Assembly (NCBI GenBank): GCA_025024175.1
Contig: QCXZ01000042.1
Location: forward strand, 6,837,501 to 6,901,500
Length of the DNA stretch: 64,000 bases
From: Rhyzopertha dominica
Lineage: Eukaryota > Arthropoda > Insecta > Coleoptera > Bostrichidae
Reading direction: 5' to 3'
Below are positions 1-11,050 of this stretch, one piece after another (the stretch's first letter is position 1; each line of letters starts with the position of its first letter). A program made the translations under genes and the position numbers. Under the pieces are notes generated by a model, which saw only the letters and a list, made by a program, of their open reading frames with translations, did no database searches and was not told where the DNA came from.

Positions 1-449
1 ATTAAATGCCTTTAAGTGTATCTTTTCTAATTGGATTTTGGTACATCATCCTGAAATGAATCAATTCATTTACCACATTATTTAATTTCAATTTTTGTTT
101 AAATCGTTTATCGAATTTATGGTTGCTTTTCCTTGACTATCACGACAACAAAGCTAATTAAAAAAAGTCGTATAACGCATTTCAAATAAGTATTGTGTAG
201 TAATGGGTAGTGTTTGCAAATTTATAAAAATTAACAGAATGTGTTACGTTGCTTGATTACAGGATTGGAAAATTTCTCTATGAACTGATGCTATTTTCAT
301 GTTTGTTAATTACTTTAGCCATCTTGCAAGATCTTTTCTTTGTCAGTGAACCAAAGTACACACATTATTAGTATTAATACAAAAAAATAACCTACCCGGT
401 ATAACTAATAATATTCATTAGAAACGAATTATTTTTTTATTATTTTCAG

Positions 450-504
450 GTCGCTGAGAGAGAGATGACAAGGCTACTGTACTAGAGGTCTCGGAATTAC
501 ATCG
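450..504 (+). other. candidate small exon, probably non-coding or UTR
   Basis: A T-rich tract ending TATTTTCAG (441-449) precedes a 55-base block that ends ATCG before the donor GTAAGT (505-510). Both splice signals are close to the metazoan consensus. One frame reads VAEREMTRLLY and then meets a stop; the other two frames also contain stops. A coding internal exon is therefore unlikely, while a 5' UTR or lncRNA exon is possible. No neighbouring exon can be linked to it. The call rests only on splice signals and could be chance. Confidence 0.3.
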
Positions 505-629
505 GTAAGTTAAGCTATTTACGTCAAATCTACAACGAATTTCAGTTAATATCATATCACCTTTGCATTTTTTTGAATGTTGGTCGATTTTTAAAAACTT
601 TCACCCTATCATATCTACCTTGCTATATA

Positions 630-1100
630 TTTTCATTGTGACTGTGACGAATTGATTTGTTTTTCAAAAAGATCTTTCCCGTCTGCCGTCCGCTTTTCAC
701 AGCTTCCATAACTTCTTTGTTGAAAGAAAACTCGCGCCCTCTCAAGCTTTTTTTTCTGTTTGGAAATAAATAGTAGTCAGATGGAGCCAAGTCAGGTGAA
801 TATGGAGGACGCTCCTGCGAAAACAATGCGCCTTTGGCAATCATTACGCTTTTTCTCCCGAATATTTTCGCGCAATTTTGTCAACAATTGTGAATAATAT
901 TTTGCTGTCACAGTTTTCCCTTATTCAAACTCAAGCCGATTTTTAGACATCACACAATTTTGCCCTCGCAGTACTAGAGTACTCGCAATCCATTAATTGT
1001 TGTTTTGTCTCAGGATATNAAAAATGTTTCCACGTTTCATCCATAGTAACTCTGAATCCTCTTTGAATCAGGCACAAATTCAACACATTTTGGAATCCAG
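630..1100 (-). mobile_element. mariner transposase relic
   Basis: Decayed Tc1/mariner transposase. On the minus strand, near 1065, a segment reads RVTMDETWKHF, the conserved block around the first catalytic aspartate of mariner (T.DETW). Further on, at about 765-805, the third-aspartate block PPYSPDLAPSDYYLF is clear, followed by KK.LRGREF and EV..AV, as in mariner C-termini. The frames of the two blocks differ and the middle block with the second aspartate (HDNA.PH) is not readable, so the copy is dead. No inverted termini were identified. A second minus-strand open stretch at 1112-1312 is adjacent but not recognised. Confidence 0.7.
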
Positions 1101-1320
1101 AAATTTCTTATTTATCCAAAACAATGTGATGAACTCGGTAATATGAAATTCTTAGTGTGTCTGCTATATATTTTAATCGCACNTGTCTGTGGGATAATAA
1201 TGCATCGATGTTTTCCGGAGTTGACACAGAAATAGGTTTCCAGACCTCTGATGATTTTGAATGCATAATTCTTTGCTTTTAAGAAAATCAATCCAATTCC
1301 TGACAGTGACATAAAAAAGG

Positions 1321-2053
1321 CACTATGGAGCTTATTGACCCTCTTTTACTCCGTAACTCTTTTAGGTGCATAATAGTTTGATATTCGAGTTTCTTTATTT
1401 TGAATGCTGTTTTTCAACATAGCTCTTAAATNGTTTAACATTTTGAAGCGAAACTTTTACTTNACGTACCCNAATAAATTTTAATACAATAAAGGGTATG
1501 TCGATTAGTTCTGACATTTTCATACACCTGAATTTTTATTTTCGCCCGTATTTGTAAGGTTGTTGTACCATATGCGTATTGTTGCTGTGCTATTTATAAA
1601 TTCATTGCAAGTAGCACTAGAAAGGAAAAAATCTACGAAATAAGAAACTGCGTTTATGACATTCCGTAGATGCTCTTTTTTCCTAATATATTCGTACGTG
1701 TTCTACATTGTAAGAGCAATGCAGTTACATGTCGTCCGTAAGCGGTGACAGTGACAGTTACACCTGATACACGGAAAAATATTACCTATGCAGAGAAAGT
1801 ATGTTGCACTGCCTTACGGTACCCTCCAGTGGGGAATGCAGCAGGATATATGCTGATAGTATCGTTTATTAAGTAAGGAATTTGTTTAACTGTACAACTA
1901 GCTATGCACCAATTCATAGTTTATGAAATTTGAGCTCGACACCTTTAGTAGCATTTGAGAATTCTGATGGCGTATAATGTTCCATTCACAATTTATTTCA
2001 GTACCTTTAGAGCTTACTTTAGAATAACTTTAATATACAATGCCGATATTAGC
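1321..2053. other. AT-rich spacer, nothing recognised
   Basis: No open frame with a recognisable motif, no clear repeat and no RNA gene seen. The part from 1430 to 1475 contains three unresolved N bases. Confidence 0.5.
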
Positions 2054-2378
2054 TTAGAGAATTGAAACAATTAAGGGTATGTAGACCTGGGTATTGTACA
2101 CAAAGTGTACCCTTTTTTCTTTTTAGCTAAGCTTTCGACTTTTATTCAAAAGTATTTTATAATTTCGTTGAATTTAAACTGTTCGTGAAGAAGACAACAT
2201 CATTAATATTTTGGAAAATATCTTCATATTATGTATTAACACTATGTACAATTAATCTCAAATTTCTACGCTCTGAAGAAGATTTTGAATAAAAGTGAAA
2301 GCTTAGCTAATAAGAAAAAAGAGTACCCTTTGTGTACAATACCCAGGTCGACATACCCTTAATTGTTTCAATTCTCTA
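2054..2378. repeat. 325-bp element with long inverted repeats carrying hairpin motifs
   Basis: The left arm starts TAGAGAATTGAAACAATTAA (from about 2055) and the right arm ends with its reverse complement at 2378. The arms match for about 100 bp with few differences, including the block GACCTGGGTATTGTACACA. Each arm carries an outward-pointing motif. On the plus strand at 2272-2310 it reads CTGAAGA, then a hairpin whose arms are ACTTTT-like and AAAAGT, then GAAAGCTTAGCT. The left arm has the same motif on the minus strand at about 2120-2160, with the CTGAAGA part decayed. No target-site duplication is obvious. It could be a MITE, or a tail-to-tail pair of retroelement termini. Confidence 0.65.
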
Positions 2379-2790
2379 CGTTAGTAATCAACCGTTACTT
2401 CCCCTCGTGTTTAAAAAAATTATATATTGACACATGTATAGGTATATACATTGTATTGCAAAACTTTGGGTACATAATTTTCAACATTATTGTCAAAAAA
2501 AATCTTCCGCCATTTCGACTTCTTCAAAATCTACGTTGATTTCACCTTCTTGTAGGTGGGAAACATTCCCATTTTTAATGTTTTTCCAAAATTTTTTGCT
2601 ATTTCAAAAATGTATTGTCCTGAAAGAAATAAACTGTTTTGTTTCTCATTTCGAGGAATTAAAGCTTTTTATATAGAACATAATTAAAAGTAGGTGGGAC
2701 TGTAATAAAGTGCTTAAACAATCAAAATCATATTCTCAGAATATTTCTGGTCTGTCTTTAACATGTATTGGCTGCACACAGAGATAATGG
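2379..2790. other. AT-rich spacer, nothing recognised
   Basis: Homopolymer-rich sequence with only a short unrecognised open frame (2434-2676). Confidence 0.5.
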
Positions 2791-2794
2791 CTAT

Positions 2795-3060
2795 ATCAAA
2801 TATAGGAAAGTCCATATCCTCATCCTGCTAAGTCACCGGATCTAACAGCACTAGGTTTATATCTGGGGGGGGGGCTTTAAAACAGAAGATATATTCCAAT
2901 AATCTGCCATACGATCGGAAAAATTAAGTCGATCACTTTTTTATAACAAACCTATTTCTTCGAGAAGCATAATTTCTTGTAAGCTGTTCATCTTGCCAAC
3001 CCCAGCACACTGTATGAAGGAGAAGAAGAACTTCGACAAACCTTTCGATTGTTCTCTGTA
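2795..3060 (+). mobile_element. Tc1/IS630-like transposase C-terminal relic
   Basis: Plus-strand translation near 2815-2870 reads SYPHPAKSPDLTALGLYL, matching the family's (W)PPRSPDLTPLDFFLWG block around the third catalytic residue. The catalytic aspartate of LD has become G. A 10-base G run (2865-2874) interrupts the tryptophan position. Downstream KQKIYSNN resembles the K..VY segment that follows in the family. Only the C-terminal third is visible and it is not functional. Confidence 0.45.
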
Positions 3061-3479
3061 TATTTCAAACTTATGAATTATACCTATTCAAGTAAATATA
3101 TTTATCATCATACCCTTAAACTTAGGCTTCTTTCAGATGCTTTTTTACATTGTAACTGTAAATGAGTGCAGAAGTCGTGTTTTTTTTTTGACAGGCAGGA
3201 ACGTTGTCCGATTTGTAACAGTCAAATTTGGCATAATAATCAAGTTCCACTGCTTTTTTACATAATAATGGGGAAATGCAAGAAAAAGTCTATTATGCGA
3301 ATTTTTTACTCGAATTTTGCGACATGGAAAAATTACTGCCATGTAGCACACCAGTATTGAAAGAGTAATTTTCCCCTAACTCGAAAGAGAAACGATATGG
3401 TTTCAGTCACAAACGCCACAAGGTTGCCAACTTGGAAATTGTCATTATATAGGCCTTAATATATTATAATAGAATATAA

Positions 3480-3720
3480 TGAAAGAACTTCATATTCCAT
3501 CTCACAATCGGGCAACGCTGCAGACGTCGTTGGCTCTTGCCTGCAGCTAACGAGTTCCCCTTTACCCAATTCACCTTGCATTTCGTTAGGGCCAATTAAG
3601 GGGCATTTCGTTTCTTTAAAGCGGTAAGACATGCCGACCATTATTTTAATGTCCGTCACGTATGCGATCGCGCGAATTTATAAACTTATATGAAGGGAGA
3701 GGCCGACGACACAGGAAAAA
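3480..3720. promoter_or_regulatory. GC/CpG-richer island, candidate regulatory element
   Basis: This block is visibly richer in GC than its surroundings, with several CpG-containing words (GCAACGCTGCAGACGTCG, GCGATCGCGCG). It contains the homeodomain-like word CCAATTAAG at about 3590. No coding signal spans it and it resembles no transposon here. Function is inferred from composition only. Confidence 0.3.
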
Positions 3721-3966
3721 ATTCTACTTTGTTTGCACTTAATTAGGGTTGTGGCGCATTACCATTGAAATATGGTGTAATTATGACAAGGAAATAAGCA
3801 TTATTATTATATTTTTTTGCTGGAGCTTAATTTATACGTCAGTAAAGATATAAATCAAAGAAAAAGTTGGTAGAATGCAGTCTGACCGGCAAAAGACTTC
3901 CTAAAGGTGACAATTAAAAAACAAAGTTGATAAAATCTCGTTCCCACACTAGAATTTTTATTCAAA

Positions 3967-4714
3967 TACAGGGTGACCTACTAAAATATTTCTATCTATA
4001 AAGAGGTTAATATATTCACAGCTCAGCAGTTTTTTCGCGACATAGAGTTTGTGGCGACTACTTTGTAGAATTTGGGCGAATTTTGACCAGTGCCGCGCCT
4101 AGAGATTAACAAGTGGGGGTAGTTTTGACCAATTAGGTCTCAGTTCAGATACTCCACCAAGTAACGTACTCTTTTTTTTTGAAAAGTTAAAATCTTCAGA
4201 CTGCGTTCCACCCCCTTAGATAATTCACAAAGTAGTATGAACAGAATAATATTGAATCATAAATTCCATCCTTATCATTTAAAACGAAATCAAGAATTGT
4301 ATGATAATGATTTTGCAAATAGAATTGCGTTTTATATTTGACGAGGATAATAATAATAGCAACGTTTAAGAACAGCGGATCGGTCAACAGGCATATATTG
4401 TTAAGCAAAAAAATGAAATATAGGGTGTTTTATTTCAAAAAGTCAAGTTATTGCCATTTATAGTTTGTCATTTAAAAAAATCGTGGTAGCCAATAACATC
4501 GATACCCAGTCCTAAAAGGTGCGCTACGTCTTAAAGAATTGACTAGAAACAGGTTGGTTAAGTTATCTTTAACGGTTCTGAAGTTGCGGATTTTCATGAT
4601 AATAAAAATTACAGAATTTAGTTACGTACATGATTTTATTTTGGGACATCACATTATATATACATAGAAATATATATAATATAATATATGTACATACTTC
4701 TGGGTCACCCTGTA
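3967..4714. mobile_element. possible 748-bp non-autonomous element with 12-bp inverted ends
   Basis: The left end TACAGGGTGACC (3967-3978) is the exact reverse complement of GGTCACCCTGTA (4703-4714). CAGGGTG-type ends with TA at the border are common in Tc1/mariner-like insect elements. Beyond 12 bp the ends diverge and no transposase motif is visible inside, so a chance pairing remains possible. Confidence 0.35.
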
Positions 4715-4719
4715 TATTT

Positions 4720-6390
4720 ACTGGTCGATCCTTACCTTTGAAGATAACGTCAGATCTAGGGTAATTTATCCCCTGACATCGTTTATTATTAAGCATATTC
4801 GCAAACAGAGTGCAGGAATAGTTGCTCGTGATGGTAATAAGTTGTTGCTAAATATAGTCACTGTTTATTTATCATTAGAGAAAAAAAATTACCTTGCCAT
4901 CTCCTATAGTGATAAGCTATTCAACACAAAAACATAATTGCACAGGTATACATGCTAATGAGAGTTTTTAGTAATAGTGGTTTTACTGTTTTAAGTTGTA
5001 TTCCAACATTACAAGCATTACCTAGTCTGAATACAAGGTTAATACCTACCTAAAGATGCATGCTTTTCTTAACCTGCTTCTATAAATACTTACTTCAAAA
5101 AGGAAGCCATTAGTTTAGGCAGGTATTGAATGGATTAAAATGGATTATGACGATAGTATCGTAGTAGTTTCGGTAATAGCTAAAGTAAATTTTTAACTTA
5201 CCTAAATGCAGAAATAGAAAGTAAAAGGTGGTTGGTTTGTCTTTCTTACGCGTCTGATATAGTAACATCAGGTGTTTCTCGGGATTCACCTGCCTCCATT
5301 ACTTTTTATACTTAACATGGCTGACCAGACAGCTGTTGTGAAGGACTTATAGTAACTCAATAACTGTCCAGGAATATAGTAGTAGCCAAGGCTAAATTTT
5401 GGAAATTAGATTTATGCCATTATGATTAATAGTGTCCAATTCTGTAATTATATTTTTTACATAATTTGTAAAAATTAGATGTTTTAAATGTATATATAAA
5501 TGTATACAGTGAATAGTATTAGAACTTAGAAATCTAAATTAATTTTCATTACTAACAAATGCAAATAATGCAGTTAAACCAAGAATCAAATACAAGGCCT
5601 TCGATTGAGAATTGTGACAACTTAATTCATAACACAGTGAACGGTCGTTTATAACAATTACATTTCATATAAGTCGGGAAATACCTAGGAAATACATAAT
5701 TATTGCTAATGGCTTAATCAATGAACAGTGTAACTTTCAAGAACAGTGAACAATGATCGACTTTTGTTACAACACTGTCAGCTGCTCGGTGACAAATTTC
5801 TCAATTATACTAGTCAATTGCATTTCTTGTTTTACTATTATAAACTGTTGTGGGATTAACATATAAAGTACATATAAAGCACATACGTGAACTTTCCTTG
5901 CAAGTTCCAATTAACTCCTGTGACTGAAACCTGAAACTGATAAAGCAAAACGTCCAACGATTAAAACAGTACATCGAAAAATATTTATAAAATCTTTTTC
6001 TTCAACCTTGTATAAGTATGTAATTTCCAAAATAATTTTAATTAGATATACAATTTGTGCTTTACCATGCGGCAAGAAAAGATTGCGTATATGAAACATT
6101 AACTAAAAAGTACTCGCAGAAAACCTAATTTGCTGCGGAAAATCTTAGATAAATGAAGTATCCAGGAAGCATTGATGAGGATATGAGAAATATGGCCAGT
6201 ATTAATGCTCATTTTGTGAATATATCTCCTTCTCCTATTGATTGTAATTTTTTGCATCACTTTGCAAATAATCACACAATACGGAAAAGTATGGAAACGT
6301 TCTGTTGTAATTACAGTAGCCAAAATTCCGATAATTAAAGATTTAAAAACTTCCATCCTTTTATTACAAAATCGAAAATATTGTAGCTAC
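4720..6390. other. spacer without recognised genes
   Basis: AT-rich sequence. The only notable site is the acceptor-donor junction at 5201/5202, listed separately. Short open frames at 5911-6356 show no recognisable motif. Confidence 0.5.
5190..5235 (-). other. candidate recursive splice site (ratchet point)
   Basis: On the minus strand a pyrimidine-rich stretch ending TTTCTGCATTTAG is followed without gap by GTAAGTT; the junction lies between 5202 and 5201. A strong acceptor fused to a strong donor is the form of zero-length exons used to remove very long insect introns in steps. The sequence alone cannot show use, and such sites also arise by chance in 64 kb. Confidence 0.3.
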
Positions 6391-6394
6391 TGCT

Positions 6395-6725
6395 TTGCTG
6401 CACCACATGATATATTTAGTAAATTACCCAATATTTACTCACTTGCAAGTATCATACCTACGCAAATGATACTCGGGAGTATGATTTCTGCCATCCTTCG
6501 AACTCTAATTAATGTGTTAGTGAACTAATTCAGAATTTGTCTACATTATCAGAATAATGTAAAAGTAACGAGTTAATTATTAATCCCAACAAATCTATGG
6601 TAATGCGTATTGGTTATTGAATTCGTATAAGGTGTGCTAAAAGTGTGGGTTTGTTTCTTGATTCTCAACTTAGCTTTTATTGTTTTGTAAATAGTAAATG
6701 TTAAACAGCTTACAGTAGGCTATAT
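6395..6725 (+). mobile_element. LINE reverse transcriptase relic
   Basis: A fragment of a non-LTR reverse transcriptase. TACGCAAATGATACT at 6459-6473 encodes YANDT, a one-residue decay of the catalytic YADDT motif. About 110 bases later, in another frame, the downstream block LIINPNKSMVMRIG appears (from about 6570), which is the conserved L.INP.KS segment after the catalytic loop. SVGLFLDSQLSFYCFV follows, as in the K.LGL..D..L.F..H segment. Frameshifts and a stop separate the blocks. No 3' tail was identified. Confidence 0.55.
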
Positions 6726-6979
6726 TCTTCACAGTGATGCAAAATGGAAGTTAGTGTTACAAGTTTATTTTATTATCATAGTGATATATATTTACTACTG
6801 GCACTTGAATGGAGAGATGTAAAAGAGAACTCAAATAGTCCAAATATTTGTGTAAGAGAGTCCCTCTTACCTCTTCAATGAATTATATTTTCATTTTGTA
6901 AACGATTCAGACTCGTTAGAAGTTGACGATTTCAGAAAGAATGATAGACAGATTTATTGAATTGCAGTTTCTTATTGAA

Positions 6980-7420
6980 AGGCCAGGACTTAATCCAAAG
7001 AGCACAGCTTCTTCCACTCAAATGCTTCCGCAAACAGCCCACTATTCACTAATGATTCCGGATTACTCAACAAATAGCAATCGTCCAGTCCGCTTCTAAA
7101 GAATCCGACAACACGGAGTGTGGTCTCGGCCATCTAACCGAGAAATGCCCGCAAATAATCCGTAACAGCTTTAACAAAGCGCTGGTTGACAGAAACTTAA
7201 CGAGCGCTTGTTTCCTTTCTTGCGGGCGGAAACTGGAAGTGATCGATTTGCAAACCGCGCTGCTCCAGTTCGCCTTGCAAAGAACCCAATTTATTGCAGT
7301 GCATTTGAATCGCATCTGCGTTCGCGGGGTTTGATTTTTGTTGGCATTCCGACGACACTTCCAGCAAACCGGGCGTCCTCGTCGATGGCAAAAAGTGGAA
7401 GTGTGGTGTAACAGAATCTG
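6980..7420. promoter_or_regulatory. GC/CpG-richer island with three TAATCC words
   Basis: A high-complexity block with far fewer homopolymers than its flanks. The Otx/Bicoid-type (K50 homeodomain) word TAATCC or its complement occurs at 6991-6996, 7060-7065 and 7156-7161. CCAATTTATTGC lies near 7290. Open frames of 60-105 codons run on both strands (7067-7315 minus, 7208-7411 plus, 7338-7655 plus), which fits GC enrichment lowering stop frequency better than a gene, since none shows a known domain. Confidence 0.35.
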
Positions 7421-7879
7421 TTTGGCTTATGCTGGGCTTTGTACACGATGGATTAACATAAAATTCTGTTGGTTTACTTCTTTCAATAGAAATGACAGTG
7501 ATTACGTAGCTAGGACACTAAATCTTTGTGTGGCGACCCTCACGGATCGGTATTTGGGACCTTTTTGTTTTCAATATGAGCATTGTTTTCGCAGGTTAGT
7601 GAGACACAACAATCTTGGTTTTTTTGGGTTAGACAGTTATTGTAAGATGACTTGACGATGACTTTTACAAAACCTAACCTTTATCGGACTCTGATCACAA
7701 TAACTTACGTTCCTACAAACCTAATCTCCATGGGAACGATGTTTCTTTTAAAAACTCACCATTCTCCAAATTCGGCCGCAAACATACGGAACTGTTTTCA
7801 ACAAATATTAGTAGTCTTTGTATTCTCCAGTTTCTACGACTCCAAGTTTGTCTCTTGTCTGAAAATGGACCTCGGACAT

Positions 7880-8260
7880 TCGACGATAACTCTACTTTGT
7901 GGAATTGTCCAATACTTTGGCCAGTCCCCACTAACTTATACCCTCTTGTCCCATCATTCTTCCAGTTTTAGAATGCCTCTGGCATAAAATCCTTTGTACC
8001 GATCTGTTAGCCACTTTTGCACGTGATCGTTAACATCTTGATTTAATTGAAAATGTTTCACACGGAGAGCCTCTTTATTGGCCCAACACATAGAAATCTG
8101 ATGGGGGCGAGGTCGGAACTATAAGGAGGTTATGGAAGAATTTCCATACTAATTGTTAAGTGTACCTTAAGCTAGCTATGCCGTATGTGGATGCGCGTTG
8201 TCATGAAGCAAAATCACACCTTCAGTTAAAAGTCTGCGACGTTTTGTGCTAATAACAGGT
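7880..8260 (-). mobile_element. mariner transposase relic, C-terminal half
   Basis: Minus-strand translation gives STKRRRLLTEGVILLHDNA then HPHTA near 8250-8190, the block around the second catalytic aspartate of mariner. It is followed by decayed sequence and then KEALRVKHFQLNQDV, VQKWL and GFYARGI (8070-7975), matching the mariner C-terminal EV...V..WL....FY..GI pattern. The third-aspartate block (PDLAPSD) is scrambled at about 8090-8150. Upstream of 8260 an open frame (8260-8469) does not look like mariner and may be an insertion. Confidence 0.65.
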
Positions 8261-8839
8261 CACCATGACTTTGCCTTTGAGCGAGAACTCGTGTACTTCC
8301 TCTCAAGATTCAGAATGGTGGATCCATGTTCCTTCACATGTAGCAAATCTAAAAAATGCTTCGCTTTCAATTGAACGACATTTTTATAGCTGTTGAGAGA
8401 CTTGAAGCCTAGTTTCTTTATGGATGTCTGTAAGTCGTCTTGATACCCATCTGGCATATAGGTTTTCATGTGCTGCAGCTTATCTGAATAATGTGATATT
8501 TTTGTCCTGATCTTTATTTATTTAGAGCCAGACACGTAGTATTTCTATTTCACCCGGCATTTTTAGTAGCTTGTGGGGTACCTTTATAGCCACTAATTAT
8601 CAAAATTCATTCCTGTCGTCTTCAAGGGATTAACGTCATAGCTATTGTCGTTATTTCTGCTGCGCAAATTCACAAGGAAACAGGAACTCTCCTTACTAAT
8701 TTAGCTTATAGATTTGGAGAGTAAACTCCAATTCCAGCTGCAGACCCAAGCATCTGCGTAACTAAATTTTTATATGGTCTGCGAAATTCAAGACTAGTAC
8801 ATTACAGGTATAGATTTGCAGTAATAACTATTACTGACA

Positions 8840-9880
8840 AATATCACTATTTCAACAGACTCTTGTTGCTCCTATTATACGAAAAGTACTCTCTCGAGTC
8901 TTTGGACATACGATGGATGGGGTCATTCCGCTCCTCACCACATCCACAAACATCACTTTCTGATTTTCCAGTCCCATGCAAATGGCTTATAAAGTTTTCA
9001 TGTCCTGGTATGACTTGACATGCCTTGTGTGCTTTTGAAACTAACTTTTGGATCTAGTACAACTACTATGTAACGAAATTCTTCAACAATATCAATCTTT
9101 GACCCGACCTGACCTGACCTAACCTGACATGACATGCAGATCTCTATGGTACATTGTTTTTGGTGATTTCAATACCATTAGTTTCGTTTTCTACCGACAC
9201 TGTGTGCGGAATATTTTCTTTTAAATTCTTCAGAAGTTTTGTTGTTATAATGACTGCCATGTCATCAGCGTACACAATTATATTAATATTTTCTTCATTA
9301 TAGGAGTTATGTCTGATATACACCTCCATAGTGTCGGCCCAAGGACAGAGCCCTGTGAACAGCATTTTTTGTATATAGTAATAGTGTCGTATTTGTAAAA
9401 GACTTCTCGGTCGGTTAAATAGTTATTTACAGTCTGAATTAAGTATGGGTCAACATCGTTGTCTGTTAGTGACTTTTTGACTACAGGGAACCAAACATTA
9501 TGAAAAGCTCTGCTGATGTCGAAGAATATTGCGACAGTGTATTTAGAATCCTTTTCTTCATAAACATTTTTAACGCATCCACNGCAGGTTTACCTTTGCA
9601 GAATGCAAATTATTTGGTGGAATTAAATTTCAGAGACGTCTGGTATAATCTGGTACGAATTATTTTTTCAAATAAAGTGTGATAGGTCTGTAATTTTTTG
9701 TATTACCCGGATCTGTACTTGCATATTTGGGTAAAATTACAAGATTTCCTCTTTTCCATATTTTAGGGAAGCATGTTGTTCGCAGACAAGAGTTATATAT
9801 GTGAACAAGAGAGTCTTTAACGTAAGGCAAGATCGGCTTTATTTGCTTTCCTCTAATTTGATCCAAACCTAGAGCTTGAG
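8840..9880 (-). mobile_element. LINE (Jockey/R1-type) reverse transcriptase relic
   Basis: Reading down the minus strand the domain order is preserved. The N-terminal palm segment (9866-9660) shows FPKIWKRGNLVILPK and NYRPITL. Next come AFHNVWFPVV and NYLTDREV (about 9520-9400), CCSQGSVLGPTLW (about 9370-9340), then the catalytic loop IIVYADDMAVII (about 9270). Nearer the 3' end, at 9040-8900, GHENFISHLHGTGKS with a Cys cluster (CGCGEE) and DPIHRM matches the C-terminal zinc-knuckle-like tail after RNase H in R1/Jockey elements. Several frameshifts break the frame, so it is inactive. The catalytic YADD itself is intact. Confidence 0.75.
9083..9130. repeat. short degenerate CCTGA/CCTAA tract
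   Basis: GACCTGACCTGACCTAACC followed by further TGACATGACATG copies. It resembles the insect telomere unit (CCTAA) but is short and interstitial. A similar CCTAACCTAACC stretch is at about 45733. Confidence 0.5.
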
Positions 9881-10309
9881 TTCACGAACTAAAAGTTCAA
9901 GTTCGACTTGGTTCTTTTTGAATAACTGAAGGAACACTAGGGTACCACCTTGATGTCTCGGAAGTTTTTATAGATTAAATATACTGTTTTGAGCTCGTTA
10001 TTTACTGAATGAACCTTGACAGATTGAATGTAAGTTTCCTTTTTACCAGTTGAGCAGCATTTACAGCTTAAGCACAAACTTGCCCGACCACTATTTCATT
10101 CGGAATTATGCATCATGAAACTGGATACTCTTGGGCCTGCGCTATGCATTCGTAGATTTAAAACCATTTGCGATGGTATTTACACGATGTTTCCAGTGTT
10201 GTAATTTACTTCATAGCTTCACGTGACAGCAGTAAAGCTACAGCATTACTAACTTAACAAGTATATTCTTAATAAAAGCCAATTAATCTAATCGCAGGCG
10301 TAGATTATA

Positions 10310-10640
10310 AAACTCCATCGAAGGTAACGTTCCGCTCTTCAATGCAGATCCTGCGGCACGATTTTTCGACAGAAAATCGACGCTCGATAAATCCTCGACA
10401 GCACAATGTGTATGTAATTGGGAAAATGACCGTCGTGTCTCGCGCACTTCGGTTGTAGCAGGTATTATGAAGGCAAACGCCTATTAAAGTGCAAAACCTT
10501 AGGTATGATTACGGTTCAAAGGTGGCAGTTTACGAGCCACGGGCTGCTAGCGCATGCCGCATTTATGATCGTAGTGCTTCCTTCTGGTGGCGAGGTCGGT
10601 GACGTTTTGTCGGATAAGAAAATTATTGTTCGTATAACTT
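10310..10640. promoter_or_regulatory. GC/CpG-richer island, candidate regulatory element
   Basis: CpG-containing words are dense (CGACGCTCGATAAATCCTCG, GACCGTCGTGTCTCGCGCAC) against an AT-rich background. CATTTATGATCG and CCTATTAAAG are Hox-like AT words. No transposon similarity and no supported coding signal were seen. Confidence 0.3.
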
Positions 10641-10689
10641 TGCAACATGCTGTTTCTAGCCTTCACTTTCCAATGTCTTTCACATTTTT

Positions 10690-11050
10690 CTGCCAAGTTT
10701 CATTCTCAAACACAACATTTTCACCATTCGGTCCTTCGCCTTTCCTTGTACTAACCATCGCATCCATTTTGTGTCTTATATTTGTTTTTTTGCGTCAACA
10801 TTGTGCGAAGTTTTAATTCATTCATCTAAAGAAATACACTTGGAACATGCATCCGTTCTAGGAGAACCGAAACTCAGATTATACCATGTATTAAATATTT
10901 TTGTGAAAATAATTTGTTTCTCTTTTAAATTTAAATCGTTAGTTTCTGTGTCATACGAACGCCACATTTCTTTATATGAAGATCTGAACTCGGATAACAT
11001 CTTTGAGCTGTCTTTGAACGACCTTAGTGGTTTTGCATTATTTTAAATTT
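10690..11050 (-). pseudogene. relic of a transposon-associated Cys-motif protein
   Basis: The minus-strand frame at 11000-10818 contains IIFTKIFNTWYNLSFG then SPRTDACSKC. I recall a pattern of the form Y...FN..FNLSFG.P..DTC..C from repeated, uncharacterised insect proteins linked to DNA transposons. This attribution is from memory and moderate. The frame ends early and downstream translation on the same strand (AKDRMVKMLCLRMKLG) is broken by stops. Confidence 0.35.
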
